Shown here one piece after another: positions 9,809 to 19,778 of a stretch of 64,000 nucleotides of DNA. Every line of letters starts with the position of its first letter. Position 1 is the first letter of the stretch. The translations under genes and the position numbers were made by a program. The notes beneath the pieces are model-generated. The model was not told where the DNA came from and ran no database searches. It saw only the letters and a program-made list of their open reading frames with translations. This DNA comes from Gracilariopsis chorda (lineage: Eukaryota; Rhodophyta; Florideophyceae; Gracilariales; Gracilariaceae): contig NBIV01000203.1 in the NCBI GenBank assembly GCA_003194525.1, positions 48,716-112,715 of the forward strand, in the 5' to 3' direction.

Positions 9809-10918
9809 CTAAAATAAAACTTCGTCCGGGGCTGCTTTGTGTGTTGGATGAGCAACCAGTCCGCGTTTATAATCAGGCCAACGTTCGAAGTTGCATTCAT
9901 CTAGGTACCAAGCCACGGTATTTCGTATACCTTGTTCCCATGACACCTTCTGTGTCCATCCAAGTTTCTTGAGCTTTGAGGAATCAATGCGATAGTGATG
10001 GTCGTTTACCTCTCTGTCCTTCACGAATGTGATATACGCATTGGGATTGCTGGGGTCTTGTAGACCAGACGTCCGTACACAGTCGCGAACAACTTGAAGG
10101 TTGGTTTTCTCTTCGTCTGAACCAACATTATAGACACCGCCAACATTGCCGCGGTGCATGATTACATCGAAGGCTTCTGCCATATCGGTGACATACACAT
10201 AATTCCGGCAGTGGTCTCCATTGCCGTGAATATAAGCTGGAGACTTCTGAGAGAGAAGGACACAGGACTTGGCAACAAGTTTGTCCAGATACTGTCTAGG
10301 TCCGTAAACGTTATTACCGCGGGTGATGATGATGGGCATTGAAAAGGACTTCGCATAGCCACGACAGATGAGTTCAGCCGCTGCCTTTGTGCAGGCATAG
10401 GGATTTGTAGGGGCCATGACGGAATCTTCTCTTTCAAAGTCGGTTTCACCGCCGTAAACTTCATCGGTGCTGACGTGGATGAAACGCTTAATACGACCGT
10501 ATTCGCGAGCGGATTCGAGTAGGACATGGGTACCAACGACATTGTTGGAGGTGAAAGAAATGGAGGAATGAAAGAAGTTATCAACGTGAGTGCTTGCGGC
10601 GGAATGCATGATGGTGTCAATGTTTTCGGAGCGCAAAAGGTAGTCGACGAGACACCGGGAACGGATGTCGCCACGGCACCATCTGAGATTCGGCCGGTCG
10701 AATAGCGGTGAGATATTCTGCTCTGCGGCGCAGTAGTCGAGTTTGTCGAGTACGTCGACGTGGTAGTGTGAGTACCTGTTGACGAGCAGCTCCACGACGT
10801 GGGATCCGATGAAGCCGGCGCCGCCGGTGAGGAAAATGGACTTGGGGGTGTACGGTTGAAGGGTACCATTCGGGCCAGTCGGGTGATGGCCTTTGAGAGA
10901 AGCGAAGTACGAAGACAT
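9809..10918 (-). CDS. UDP-glucose (or dTDP-glucose) 4,6-dehydratase, RHM-like
   Basis: A 369-residue extended short-chain dehydrogenase using the ATG at 10918 (MSSYFASLKG). The frame opens further upstream, but that extension looks like untranslated or pseudogene sequence. Visible motifs: NAD-binding GGAGFIGS at residues 32-39; MHSAASTHVDNFF, the conserved H-x-A-A-x-x-H-V-D block of the dehydratases; the STDEVYGG strand with catalytic Thr-Asp-Glu at 151-153; and YACTK (Tyr174/Lys178). The enzyme converts a nucleotide-glucose to the 4-keto-6-deoxy sugar, the first step to rhamnose. In plants and algae this is usually the N-terminal part of RHM acting on UDP-glucose. Here the C-terminal epimerase/reductase part is absent, so a separate protein would have to finish the pathway. 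dTDP-glucose specificity cannot be excluded. Confidence 0.9.
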   Translation of the reverse strand: MSSYFASLKGHHPTGPNGTLQPYTPKSIFLTGGAGFIGSHVVELLVNRYSHYHVDVLDKLDYCAAEQNISPLFDRPNLRWCRGDIRSRCLVDYLLRSENIDTIMHSAASTHVDNFFHSSISFTSNNVVGTHVLLESAREYGRIKRFIHVSTDEVYGGETDFEREDSVMAPTNPYACTKAAAELICRGYAKSFSMPIIITRGNNVYGPRQYLDKLVAKSCVLLSQKSPAYIHGNGDHCRNYVYVTDMAEAFDVIMHRGNVGGVYNVGSDEEKTNLQVVRDCVRTSGLQDPSNPNAYITFVKDREVNDHHYRIDSSKLKKLGWTQKVSWEQGIRNTVAWYLDECNFERWPDYKRGLVAHPTHKAAPDEVLF

Positions 10919-11040
10919 TGTGGGGCTGTTGGTCTGAAGGAGGGTGCGTGTCGGGAGTGAGACAAAAAACGGAAACAAAGAAGGGAGCAGGCGGAAAAGG
11001 CGGTTCGGGTCAGAACCGACAGAGGGAGGCTGCCTATAAA

Positions 11041-11652
11041 GGCATCGCGGGTAGCACACATCGTAAACCGTCACAACTGATGCGCCGCCTGAGCTCCCGC
11101 AAGTCATCAAACGCTCCGCAAAGTTCGTTCCTTGTTCTCAGAGACGGTACCAGTACCAATTTTGAACCCATCAATACAAAAGGACGGATATGAAACGGAT
11201 AAAACATGTTCACCTACGGCATAAAGAGCCTGTTTCAGGGGATTCAACGAACGGGGTGTATCCAATGCGCAGAAGAATGACGGACCTGTGTCCAAGTGAA
11301 AATCTCGTTTGGCGACTTTTACTGTGAAACCGTGTGTTACGCCGCCAGGGCTTTATTGCAATTCTAGCAGCAAGGGTCGATGAACGTATGCGGTGAGTAT
11401 TGCGGCGGCGCAAAGACCTCCCGAACCTGAACCTATTATGATCATATCGTGGGTGCTGCTGTGAAGCTCTCGGCCGGAACGCATAGACGGTTTTTTGCGG
11501 AAGCTTGAAGTTATGAGGCGTCTTCTACCATTGCTGTCAAGGTTTTGACGGTCGGTGGGGAGTGATGGAATGCATTTGGAAGATATGAACAATGGTAAAG
11601 TTACCGGCGGCGTGAAAAATGGTGCGAGGAAGGTGAGGGCGTTGGAAAGCAT
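11041..11652 (-). pseudogene. Truncated carotenoid-isomerase-like FAD oxidoreductase
   Basis: Reading from 11652 on the minus strand, about 65 basic, Ser/Thr-rich residues resemble an organelle transit peptide. Then comes the FAD-binding motif DMIIIGSGSGGLCAA and LLLELQ. A TAA at 11355-11353 interrupts, and the same frame continues with SPGGVTHGF, FHLDTGPSFF and LNPLKQALYAVGEHV. This is the order seen at the start of CRTISO and phytoene-desaturase-type proteins (P-G-G-V-x-H-G-F, then D-x-G-P-S). The frame stops at 11107. A shifted frame (FDDLRELRRRI) seems to continue to about 11045. The remaining two thirds of the gene are missing, because the dehydratase gene follows. It is clearly non-functional as an oxidoreductase. 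The isomerase-versus-desaturase call is tentative. Confidence 0.7.
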
Positions 11653-11755
11653 TCTGTAAGGCAGCTTGTGGAGGGGAAAGTACGCAAACGCATTATATGC
11701 TCAGTAACAGGCAATTCATCTCCTCATTGAACATGCAAGGCAGTTCTGGGGCGAT

Positions 11756-12667
11756 CTATATGTCACTGCCAGATCCATCGATGGATTCGTTCTCATTATT
11801 GGACGTTTTCAGCATCTCTTCGATACTCGGAAGGGGTTCCGTGCGTGAAATAGAACCAGCACGATTTGCCGGTAGTACTAAGTCTGTGAGTGCGTTGCGC
11901 AGCACCCTTGATGTTTCTTTCTGTATAAGTTCCTTGATCATTGGCAGTGGTACGACACTGGACTCATGATTAACTGCATGCTTCACACAATTGGAAACCT
12001 CTACCATTGTGTTATTCATGATTTCCATATGCTTTCCAATATCAACCTGCATACGCTTTGCTAATGGAAGGCGACAATCATCCGAAATTCTTCTCTTGCG
12101 TCTTTGGCCTAGCACTCCTGTCGTATGTACGGCTCGCTGCATCTGCTAGTGTGAAGGTGCAAGGTTTTCGTTGTCATTACCAAGAGCCGTTGCTTGCGCT
12201 TTGGCCTGAATATCCTGATATATCCGCTTTGCACGGCGCACTTCTGGTTTGATGGTTGGGTCTCCTGTTTTCTTCCTGGTGTACGCAAGTTTATCAAACT
12301 TGTCTTTCAGACTGTCTAATGTTCTTGGAGGCCTTTCGTTGGTCTCCGCCCAGCGTTTGAACTTTTCGGCTACCACTGCCCAGTGATTCCTACCCAAGGG
12401 TTCTATGTCTGCCACTAAGTCCAACAGATACTCCACATCATCAGGGCTATAGTTAAGGCTTCCTTTTCGAGAATGTTTTCCGGTTTCGCAGATTTTCTCC
12501 ACTTCGCCCATTATCTCTTGTAATCTGTGAACGTTAGAACGGTAAAAACTTAGCTGTCGCAGAGTCGGAAAAGAAAAGAATACTGCGTATGCTTCTGAGC
12601 ATGTTGACGGAGAGAGAAGTCTTGAACGAAACTCCATGGTCTCCCTAGCGCACAAATGGCCATGCAA
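11756..12667 (-). pseudogene. Myb/SANT-like DNA-binding protein interrupted by one in-frame TAG
   Basis: One minus-strand frame runs from about 12667 to 11756, broken only by TAG at 12148-12146. The likely true start is ATG 12511 (MGEVEKICETG), since the first ATG lies inside a hairpin repeat. Before the stop is a Myb/SANT-like domain: NYSPDDVEYLLDLVADIEPLG, NHWAVVAEKF, LKDKFDKLAYTRKKTGDP, VRRAKRIYQDIQ. This resembles the expanded SANT-like families often linked to Harbinger transposons. After the stop come a basic stretch (RRKRRISDDCRLPLAKRM), a probable helical region and an acidic tail. The domain alone could still be made. It may be a former CAG codon mutated to TAG. No role beyond DNA binding can be claimed. 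Confidence 0.6.
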
Positions 12668-12703
12668 CTTCGATTAAGGTATAGCCATTTGTACGCTAGG
12701 GAG
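12641..12703. repeat. Long hairpin (20-bp arms)
   Basis: CTCCCTAGCGCACAAATGGC at 12641-12660 pairs with 12684-12703, with one mismatch, around a 23-nt loop. It lies between the SANT-like ORF and the copia element and may be a small foldback insertion. Confidence 0.8.
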
Positions 12704-12807
12704 ATTCGCGTACTGATCTTTTCTGACAGCCGTAAGTGGCCAAAATTTGGCAAGGACGTCTCCAAGTCTCTCAAGTGTCATTGTGTCCGTTTTTGGAAAG
12801 CCCCAAT

Positions 12808-12878
12808 AAAGCACCGCCGGCGGCTCTGGCTGACCTCGTGCGGGGGTCAAGCCGCCAGGCACTACCCTGCGTTTTTCA
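12808..12878 (+). repeat. GC-rich structured repeat B, copy 1
   Basis: A 71-bp sequence starting AAAGCACCGCCGGCGGCT and ending GCGTTTTTCA. It recurs at 17174-17243 with one base fewer. Inside, GGCGGCT pairs with AGCCGCC and TGACC with GGTCA, giving a nested stem-loop. The two copies are in direct orientation on either side of the copia remnant. Confidence 0.85.
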
Positions 12879-13000
12879 TGGTGGCATCGCGGTAAAAAAC
12901 TCCCACCCTGGGTTCTCACCGCCTTTCTCTTCCCTTTTCCCTTTCTGCTTTCCTCGGAGAGTTCGCACGCGCCCCACCCGACGCGTCTACAACTGTTCAC

Positions 13001-16000
13001 TTGGTTAGAGAACTTTCGTTGGCGAGTCTTTTAAAAATACATCAGCATTGCACCTCATTAGAAGTATGGGCGAAGTTGGAATCAACCTATAAGAAGGACA
13101 GCATCCAGTTGAAGATGAACCTCTGTCAACGTCTAAGCGGTATGATATTCCATGATAGTGACGACATACAGAAGCACCTACACGACATGGAAACCATCTT
13201 CTTAGAGCTTGCACGCTTAGGAGATCGACTACCTGATCCCGAACGCACCGCTTGCCTACTTAGAACACTCCCCGAATCTGTAATGGCGATCAATCTCTTA
13301 GCTGACGCCAATATCATGGAATACAATCAAGTCGTTTTCCTCGTACGTTCTGAAATGGACAGAAGAAAGCATCGAAAGTTCGCAACTACCTCTGAGGCAC
13401 AAGAAACAAATAAAGGGCGACAACATCCGTACCCTTAAGCCCAGATATATCACGCCCGACCAAAACACTCCACATTCAAGTCCAAGAACGTCAGATGCTG
13501 GAACTGTGGTAAACTAGGACACATTCGCGCCGAATGCAGATTAAAAAGAACGATTGACCGCGCAAATAACGGACATCCTAAACGCGAAAGAAATTGGTTC
13601 CCCAGGAGAAACAAGAACAGAAATAAAGGACCATGGGACTCAAACAGGCATGAACAAAACCCACACCGAAGCAATAGCCAACTATATAACCCTGAACAAG
13701 AGCCACGAGGTTTCGTTGCAATTGCTAAGGCTATGTCTTCCTGCTTTGATAGTGAAGTCAACACATGGCTTGACTGTGGTGCGACACATGTCGTTGTCAA
13801 CGACAAATCATTGTTCTGGGACTATCACCGTACTGGAGACCAAACAGTTCGCACATGCGACCGCCAGTCTAGGATCGAAGGATACGGAACAATAAGACTC
13901 CCATTAGGAGATGGATTGAGTCTTCCCGCAAAACACACACCATCCTTTGACTCTAACCTCATTTCCCTCTCAATCCTAGCACAGCATAATCGGGTAGAAT
14001 TCTTGAACAACATAGATTCCACGTGCTTCATCATCAAAAATCCGAACTCTGGTGATGTACTCTACCGGTCACAACAGAGGGATGGACTAATCCGTTTCCG
14101 AACCCCATTCGCCCGCCAAGAGCACAAACGGCAACCCCGTTCCCAGGTGACACCGCCAAAGACTGGCACGACAGACTTGGTCACACAGGAAAGGATAGGC
14201 TCTTGTCCTGTTCGAAACAATCGATAGGGATCCCAAACCTCTTACGCTCCGAGGTATACAACATCCAATGCGCAGACTGCATTGAAGCAGGGACAAAACG
14301 GGCTGCCGTGGAACCCTCATCGTCAACGGCCACAAAACCCCTAGAGCTGGCGCATACAGACCTTACTGGTCCGATTACCCCACCTTCATTACAAGGCTCG
14401 AGGTATATGCAGGTTCTCCTTGATGACAACACAAGGTCGTCATCTATATACTTTATGGACAGGAAACGGCAGTTCTTCCCTTCCATAAGATGGTACAAGG
14501 CGCGTGCAGAGAACGAGTTACGAGGTCATAGACTCTACTGCATTCGCCTTGACGGGGCGGGTGAGAACCGATCTGATGACTTCATTGCATACTCGTCAGA
14601 AAACGGAATCGTCCTCGAGTACACTCCGCCATACGCCCACCAGTCGAATGGAGCAGCAGAAAAGATCATCCAAGACCTTTGCAAAGCTGCAAGGACAATT
14701 CTGCACGCTTCAAAACTCCCTCTAGAACTATGGGAAGAGGCGATATCCCACGCAAACTGGATACGTAACCGCCTACCGAACTCCCGTGTAGGTATGCAGA
14801 TTCCCTACACACTATGGTTCAAGGGAAAGCCAGACTTCTCGAGACTTCTGAAGTTTGGACAAAAGGGACATGCATTTATCTACAGGTCAGAGACTGTTCC
14901 CAACAAAAAGATTTTGCCTCGAGCACTTCCCGGACATGTTTTTGGAATGCAAAGCCTACGCACTCTGTACAAGATCTACATTCCTTCGCTACGCAAGGTT
15001 GTGAAATGTAGGCAACAGGACTTCACGGTCACAAAGGAAAGACTCCCTTCAATCAATCAACTGATTGATTTCTCTTCATTGAAACGAAAAGAAGCCGAAA
15101 GCAATATGCGAGATGCCGACGAGGAACATATGGACGCATCTCTAGCTCAGTGCTTGGTACCAAGGGCAAGGTATGACAATGAGGAACAAGAAATCACGGT
15201 TCCAAAGACCTTTAGAGATGCACGCAACATTCCAAAGTGAGCCGATGCAATCGATAGGGAGTACGAGGCTCTAACAAGCAGAAAGACGTGGACGCTGGTG
15301 GACCGGAAAACTGAAATGAAACCACTGCCATTCCTGTGGACGTTCATTGCGAAGCATATAACCAGCAAGCCACTGAAGGTACTGCCAAAGGCTCGATGTG
15401 CGGTCCGAGGAGACAAACAGGAGCCGTATTTGGATTACGATCCGTAAAAGTTGTACGCTCCCGTAGCACGGCTAGAGACAATCCGATTTGGTCTGGAGAA
15501 AGCGGCTGCACAAGTTTTAATGATGGAAACCTTGGATATAAGTAACGCTTACTTATACGGAGACCTGGACGAGCCACTAATAATGGAACAGCCTACCAAT
15601 GCGTCGGGCTCATCATATCAACATGGAAAGGTCTGCCTACTACTGAAGTCGATGCATGGTGCGAAATAAGCTGGACACATCTGGGGATCGCTATTCCTTT
15701 CAGAGCTGCTAACGATAAAAGTTCGGCAGTCGCGAACGGACAGCCGACTGTACATCTACAAGTCGAGTATTGGGTTTATTATACTCGTGGTTGTAGTAGA
15801 CGACGTACTAATGTTGTCAGACTCAAGATCTCTCCTGGAATACTTTAAGGAAGAGATGAAAAAACTCTTTCAAGTGAAGTTTCTTGGTGAAGCAAAGTCT
15901 TTTATCGGGATGGAAATCGACAGGGACAGCAAAGGCATTTGGGTACCACAAGAAAGATTCGTTGTGAAGACGTTAGAGGAGTACGGATTAGTGAAATCGA

Positions 16001-16713
16001 ATCCTGCGCAAACTCCGTTGCCTAGTCCTTGCGATCTGACGGATCTAAAGGACGACAAAGAAGGACTGTCCACTGTGCATCACGCCCGATACCGAGAACT
16101 GGTAGGGAATTTGATGTATTTGGCTGTGACGTCAAGGCCTGACATCATGTTCGCCGCTTCAAAGCTAGCGAGGCAAGTGCATGCTCCTGGAAAGAGACAT
16201 GCTGGATTTGCGAGAAGGGTGTTAAGGTACCTGAAAAGTACGAAGGACTATTGCCTCCACTTCTCATCAAGCGCCAACGCGCCGATGGAAGCGTATTGTG
16301 ATGAAGACTGGGCTGGTTGCAAGGACACCAGAAATTCTACAACTGGTTTACTGGTAAAGGTAAACGAAGGACCCATTCTTTGGACTACAAAGAAGCAGAC
16401 GATAATTTCGCTATTTTCTGGAAATGCTGAATACATTGCACTGTTCTATGGCGGAAAAGCCGTGACATAGCTAAGGGGATTGTTTTGGGAAGTGCTGAAT
16501 GAAACAATTGTTGAAGATGAACCGGAAGACATGTATACCATCTCGGTATTCAATGATAGCTCCATCGCGTTGTCAATCGTCCAAAATACCAGGATTTCTG
16601 AGTGTAACAAGCATATTGCTCTGACGTTCCATCATGTTAAAGAGTTGGTGAGGAATGGCACTGTTCGCATGGAATACGTGCGAACTGAAACGCAGCCTGC
16701 CGATGTTTACTAA
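13001..16713 (+). pseudogene. Decayed Ty1/copia retrotransposon polyprotein
   Basis: Domain order gag, protease, integrase, reverse transcriptase, RNase H identifies Ty1/copia. Gag (UBN2-like) is at 13001-13438, apparently lacking its N-terminal end. A zinc knuckle C-W-N-C-x4-H-x4-C is near 13498. The protease is degenerate (WLDCGATH; D-S/T-G is usual). Integrase includes WHDRLGH, AHTDLTGPI and DGAGEN. Reverse transcriptase has YAPVARLETIR, DISNAYLYG and VVVDDVLML, where Y-V-D-D is usual. RNase H has DEDWAGCKD. Frames shift before and inside protease/integrase. In-frame stops lie at 15238 (TGA), 15445 (TAA), 15667 (TAA) and 16468 (TAG). Several sit where Trp or Gln is expected. No pair of LTRs was recognised. 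The element is inactive and 5'-truncated. Confidence 0.9.
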
Positions 16714-17044
16714 GCCGTTGAGGTGTGACTGTCTGCAATAATTGGGTTGGCTATGTGGCGTACATCGTCACCTCTGATTTTCTTTTGGCTAAGTTTCTAT
16801 CCCTTTTTGTTTTTCTATTTTTGATTTAGTTTTTTTTGATTTGTAACAGAAATAAGAACCCGTCGTACCTTTATACGGATCAGGGTAGAATGTAACTTGC
16901 TATTCCTTTTCCTTTTGGGGCAGAGTTTTCCTACAAGGTTTTGCTGCGCAAAAGGTTTTTAACGGTGGCACCCTTAGTCAATTAATCGAGATAGATACTA
17001 GTAGTACGCAATCATGATACTTTGTTCATAACTGCGAGGGACGG
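16714..17044. other. 3' flank of the copia element
   Basis: T-rich non-coding sequence after the RNase H end. It may contain remains of the 3' end or LTR of the copia element, but no matching 5' LTR was found. Confidence 0.4.
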
Positions 17045-17171
17045 TGTGAATGGCTGTACCAGCCGTTCAGTGAAACGTGTACGTCAGTGAAACGTGTACG
17101 TCAGTGAAACGTGTACGTCAGTGAAACGTGTAGACGTACACGTTTCACTGAACCTGACGGTCAGAGTATCA
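17045..17171. repeat. Triple-hairpin repeat, copy 2, internally expanded
   Basis: Same order as the copy at 5941-6015: GAATGGCTG-TAC-CAGCCGTTC, the long GTGAAACGTGTA stem around GACG, then CTGACGGTCAG and AGAGTATCAA. It differs by three extra tandem 17-bp units (CAGTGAAACGTGTACGT) at 17068-17118, each one arm of the central hairpin. Repeat B follows 2 bp later. Confidence 0.85.
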
Positions 17172-17173
17172 AG

Positions 17174-17243
17174 AAAGCACCGCCGGCGGCTCTGGCTGAC
17201 CTCGTGCGGGGGTCAAGCCGCCAGGCACTACCCGCGTTTTTCA
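17174..17243 (+). repeat. GC-rich structured repeat B, copy 2
   Basis: Matches 12808-12878 over its whole length except for one missing base (CCCGCG versus CCCTGCG). It follows the triple-hairpin repeat directly. From here to 17699 no gene was recognised. Confidence 0.85.
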
Positions 17244-17699
17244 ACCAACGCTGCTGCAGGGTTACTGTTGGCAACCCTGCATTAGCCTTTGTCACCGCAA
17301 TTTGTGCTGGTACTGTACGCAAGGCAAGGGTTAAAAAGGATATCTCGCACGCTGACTGTACCTACTCGCCAGCCGCATCTAAATTTCCTTCGACGGCACG
17401 AAGTTCAACACCGTAACCGAAACCTGAAGGACCGGTACACCAGAACAACAGCGCTATAAGCAATACGATGAGTAAATGTTTTTTTTCTCGGAAAAAACGG
17501 GTAGGACTGGAGGTAATTTCGGCGTTTAGTCGCCAGGGGACACGTTAAGAACCCAAAGTAAAAAAAGTCAGCTAAGCTTTGAGATACATAATACCTACGC
17601 AAAATGAATCAGAAAAGCGTGTCAAAATGTAAGAGAACAAAACAAAAGGCAACAAAAACGCAATGAGTAACAAGAACAAACAAAAAAAACAGATGCGTT

Positions 17700-19202
17700 C
17701 TACTGAGTCGGCGTTCCCTCTGCCTCGGCACCCTTCCTGTGGTAGTAGTTCTTGAGAGTCTTCTCGGGGATACGGGTCAACAGATTCTTCGGAAAAGTGC
17801 GCAACAACGACCACGCAAGATCAAGTGAATTGAACACATCACGAACATCATAAGAACCCTGCGTGACAAACTTCTTCTCAAACTTGTCATGAAACTCGAG
17901 GTAGAGCAGATCGTCCGCAGTCAGGGCTTCCTCACCCACGACAGCTTTCATAGCAATCACATCCTTTCCAATGGCGTAACAGGCGTAAAGCTGATTGGAC
18001 ACGTCACTATGATCCTTCCTGGTCATGCCTTCTCCAATGGCGGACTTCATGAGACGGGATAGAGACGGGAGTACATTGATGGGCGGGTAGATCTGACGAT
18101 TGTGCAATTGACGATCGAGATAGATCTGCCCCTCCGTAATGTAGCCAGTGAGATCGGGAATCGGGTGAGTGATATCATCGTTAGGCATGGTTAGAATGGG
18201 TAACTGAGTAATTGAACCAGGTCGACCTTCCACACGGCCAGCACGTTCGTAAATGGTAGCCAGATCAGTATACATGTAACCCGGATAACCACGACGGCCA
18301 GGCACCTCCTCACGAGCGGCAGACACCTCTCGAAGCGCATCAGCGTACGAGCTCATATCGGTGAGAATAACGAGAACGTGCATTCCACATTCATAAGCGA
18401 GGTACTCGGCGGTGGTGAGGGCGAGACGAGGGGTGATGATACGTTCGATAGTAGGATCATTAGCGAGATTCAAGAACAAAGTGACCTTACCCATGGCGCC
18501 GTTCTCTTCGAAATCCTGGCGGAAAAATCGGGCGGCCTCCATGTTGACACCCATTGCGGCGAACACAATGGCGAAGTCATCCTCTTGGTCATCGTCGTTT
18601 CCGGACTTGACCAGACCGGCCTGGCGACAGATCTGGGCGGCCACCTCGTTGTGAGGCAAGCCAGCGGCGCTGAACAGCGGGATCTTCTGACCTCTCGCAA
18701 TGGAGTTCATGACGTCAATGGTGGAAATGCCGGTTTGAATCATCTCCTCAGGGTAGGTTCTGGACTGCGGGTTGATGGAGGATCCAGCAATATCCAAATA
18801 AGCTTCAGGAATGACCGGGGGTCCACCGTCAATTGGCTTTCCGGATCCGTTGAAAATGCGGCCAAGCATGTCTCTGGACACGGGAGTCTTCATAATATCT
18901 CCTGAGAACTCGACGTGAGTGGCAAGATTGTCGATTCCTGTAGTTCCCTCAAAGACCTGGACAACGGCTTTTTCGCCGTCCACTTCGAGCACCTGCCCAC
19001 GACGTTTGGATCCGTCGCCGAGAGTGAGGGTGACGATTTCGGCATAGCGCGGGAATTTAACCTTGTCAAGAATGACAAGCGGTCCGTTAACGGCGGAAAC
19101 GGTACGATAGTCAAGGCGTGGTTTGAGCACATAGTCCTGTTGCGCGGCGTCCTTGTTAAGATTGAACGCCTCTAGTTCGGAGGTGATAGTATCGACGCCC
19201 AT
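17700..19202 (-). CDS. VMA2: V-type proton ATPase subunit B
   Basis: 500 residues, the usual length for the family. Subunit B is the non-catalytic nucleotide-binding subunit of the V1 head. With subunit A it forms the hexamer that drives proton pumping into vacuoles and other endomembranes. Visible: the beta-barrel start ([17 protein letters not shown]), the modified P-loop region ([21 protein letters not shown]), and the family signature [34 protein letters not shown] block near residues 300-330, and the [20 protein letters not shown] stretch. No intron interrupts it. Divergent from DPE2, with a 576-bp shared upstream region. The start [13 protein letters not shown] is the only reasonable one. 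Confidence 0.98.
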   Translation of the reverse strand: MGVDTITSELEAFNLNKDAAQQDYVLKPRLDYRTVSAVNGPLVILDKVKFPRYAEIVTLTLGDGSKRRGQVLEVDGEKAVVQVFEGTTGIDNLATHVEFSGDIMKTPVSRDMLGRIFNGSGKPIDGGPPVIPEAYLDIAGSSINPQSRTYPEEMIQTGISTIDVMNSIARGQKIPLFSAAGLPHNEVAAQICRQAGLVKSGNDDDQEDDFAIVFAAMGVNMEAARFFRQDFEENGAMGKVTLFLNLANDPTIERIITPRLALTTAEYLAYECGMHVLVILTDMSSYADALREVSAAREEVPGRRGYPGYMYTDLATIYERAGRVEGRPGSITQLPILTMPNDDITHPIPDLTGYITEGQIYLDRQLHNRQIYPPINVLPSLSRLMKSAIGEGMTRKDHSDVSNQLYACYAIGKDVIAMKAVVGEEALTADDLLYLEFHDKFEKKFVTQGSYDVRDVFNSLDLAWSLLRTFPKNLLTRIPEKTLKNYYHRKGAEAEGTPTQ

Positions 19203-19778
19203 GTTTGAAAGTTACACACGGAGATAGGGGGGCGAGCGGGGTGGTGGTGGGAGGAAGAGGGGAGGGGGAGAGGGGGAGTGTCGCGATGTTTTGAGGGAAG
19301 TTGGGCGAACGAGGCGCGGGGCGAGTGGACGGGCCGGCACGGGGGGTGTGCGCGTCACTCACAGGAGCGAGCGCCTAACGGAATCGGCACAGCGCGAAAC
19401 AGCGCATGTGGCGCGGGGCCGCGTGGCGCGGCGCTGCCGTTGCAGCGCATTTTCAGGAGCACCATCAGCACGGCCGGCAGCCGCGTGGCAACGTGTACAA
19501 GGGGACGCGTGTACAACGTGGCACGCGTGGCCACCGCGCAGGCGGCGCTTTGTTGAGATGCAGATTCTTGCGGCGGCCAATGGCGTGGCGTTGCGCGTCG
19601 CGCTCACGCTTGTGCTCTCTCGCTGCCGCTGCGCCGCTTCTTATTGTGGAGATATCATATAATCATATATCCGAGTGTACGCAAAGGGTCCGGACCCGAG
19701 CTGCAAGTTGTTGACGGGCGTCGGGCGGTAACACATCGCTTTTACCTTCTCACCTTCCGGCCGCTGCGCTTCGCGGAA
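19203..19778. promoter_or_regulatory. Shared divergent upstream region of V-ATPase B and DPE2
   Basis: 576 bp, very G-rich next to the V-ATPase gene (runs of GGGGG/GAGGGGGAG at 19228-19280) and GC-rich throughout. An AT-rich patch (ATCATATAATCATATATCC) lies about 125 bp before the DPE2 ATG and could act as a TATA-like element. It is assumed to hold both promoters. Confidence 0.45.

Noticed and set aside
11033..11042. TATAAA near the dehydratase start
   Set aside because: It reads TATAAA on the plus strand, whereas the gene is on the minus strand, so it is not a properly oriented TATA box.
10162..11061. A 299-codon minus-strand frame over the sugar dehydratase
   Set aside because: Serine/threonine/proline-rich shadow in another frame of the dehydratase; no family motif.
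10919..11110. N-terminal extension of the dehydratase (64 extra codons)
   Set aside because: It overlaps the tail of the oxidoreductase pseudogene, lacks family likeness, and the start at 10918 gives the usual length.
18378..18905. A 175-codon plus-strand frame inside V-ATPase B
   Set aside because: Antisense shadow of a strongly conserved gene.
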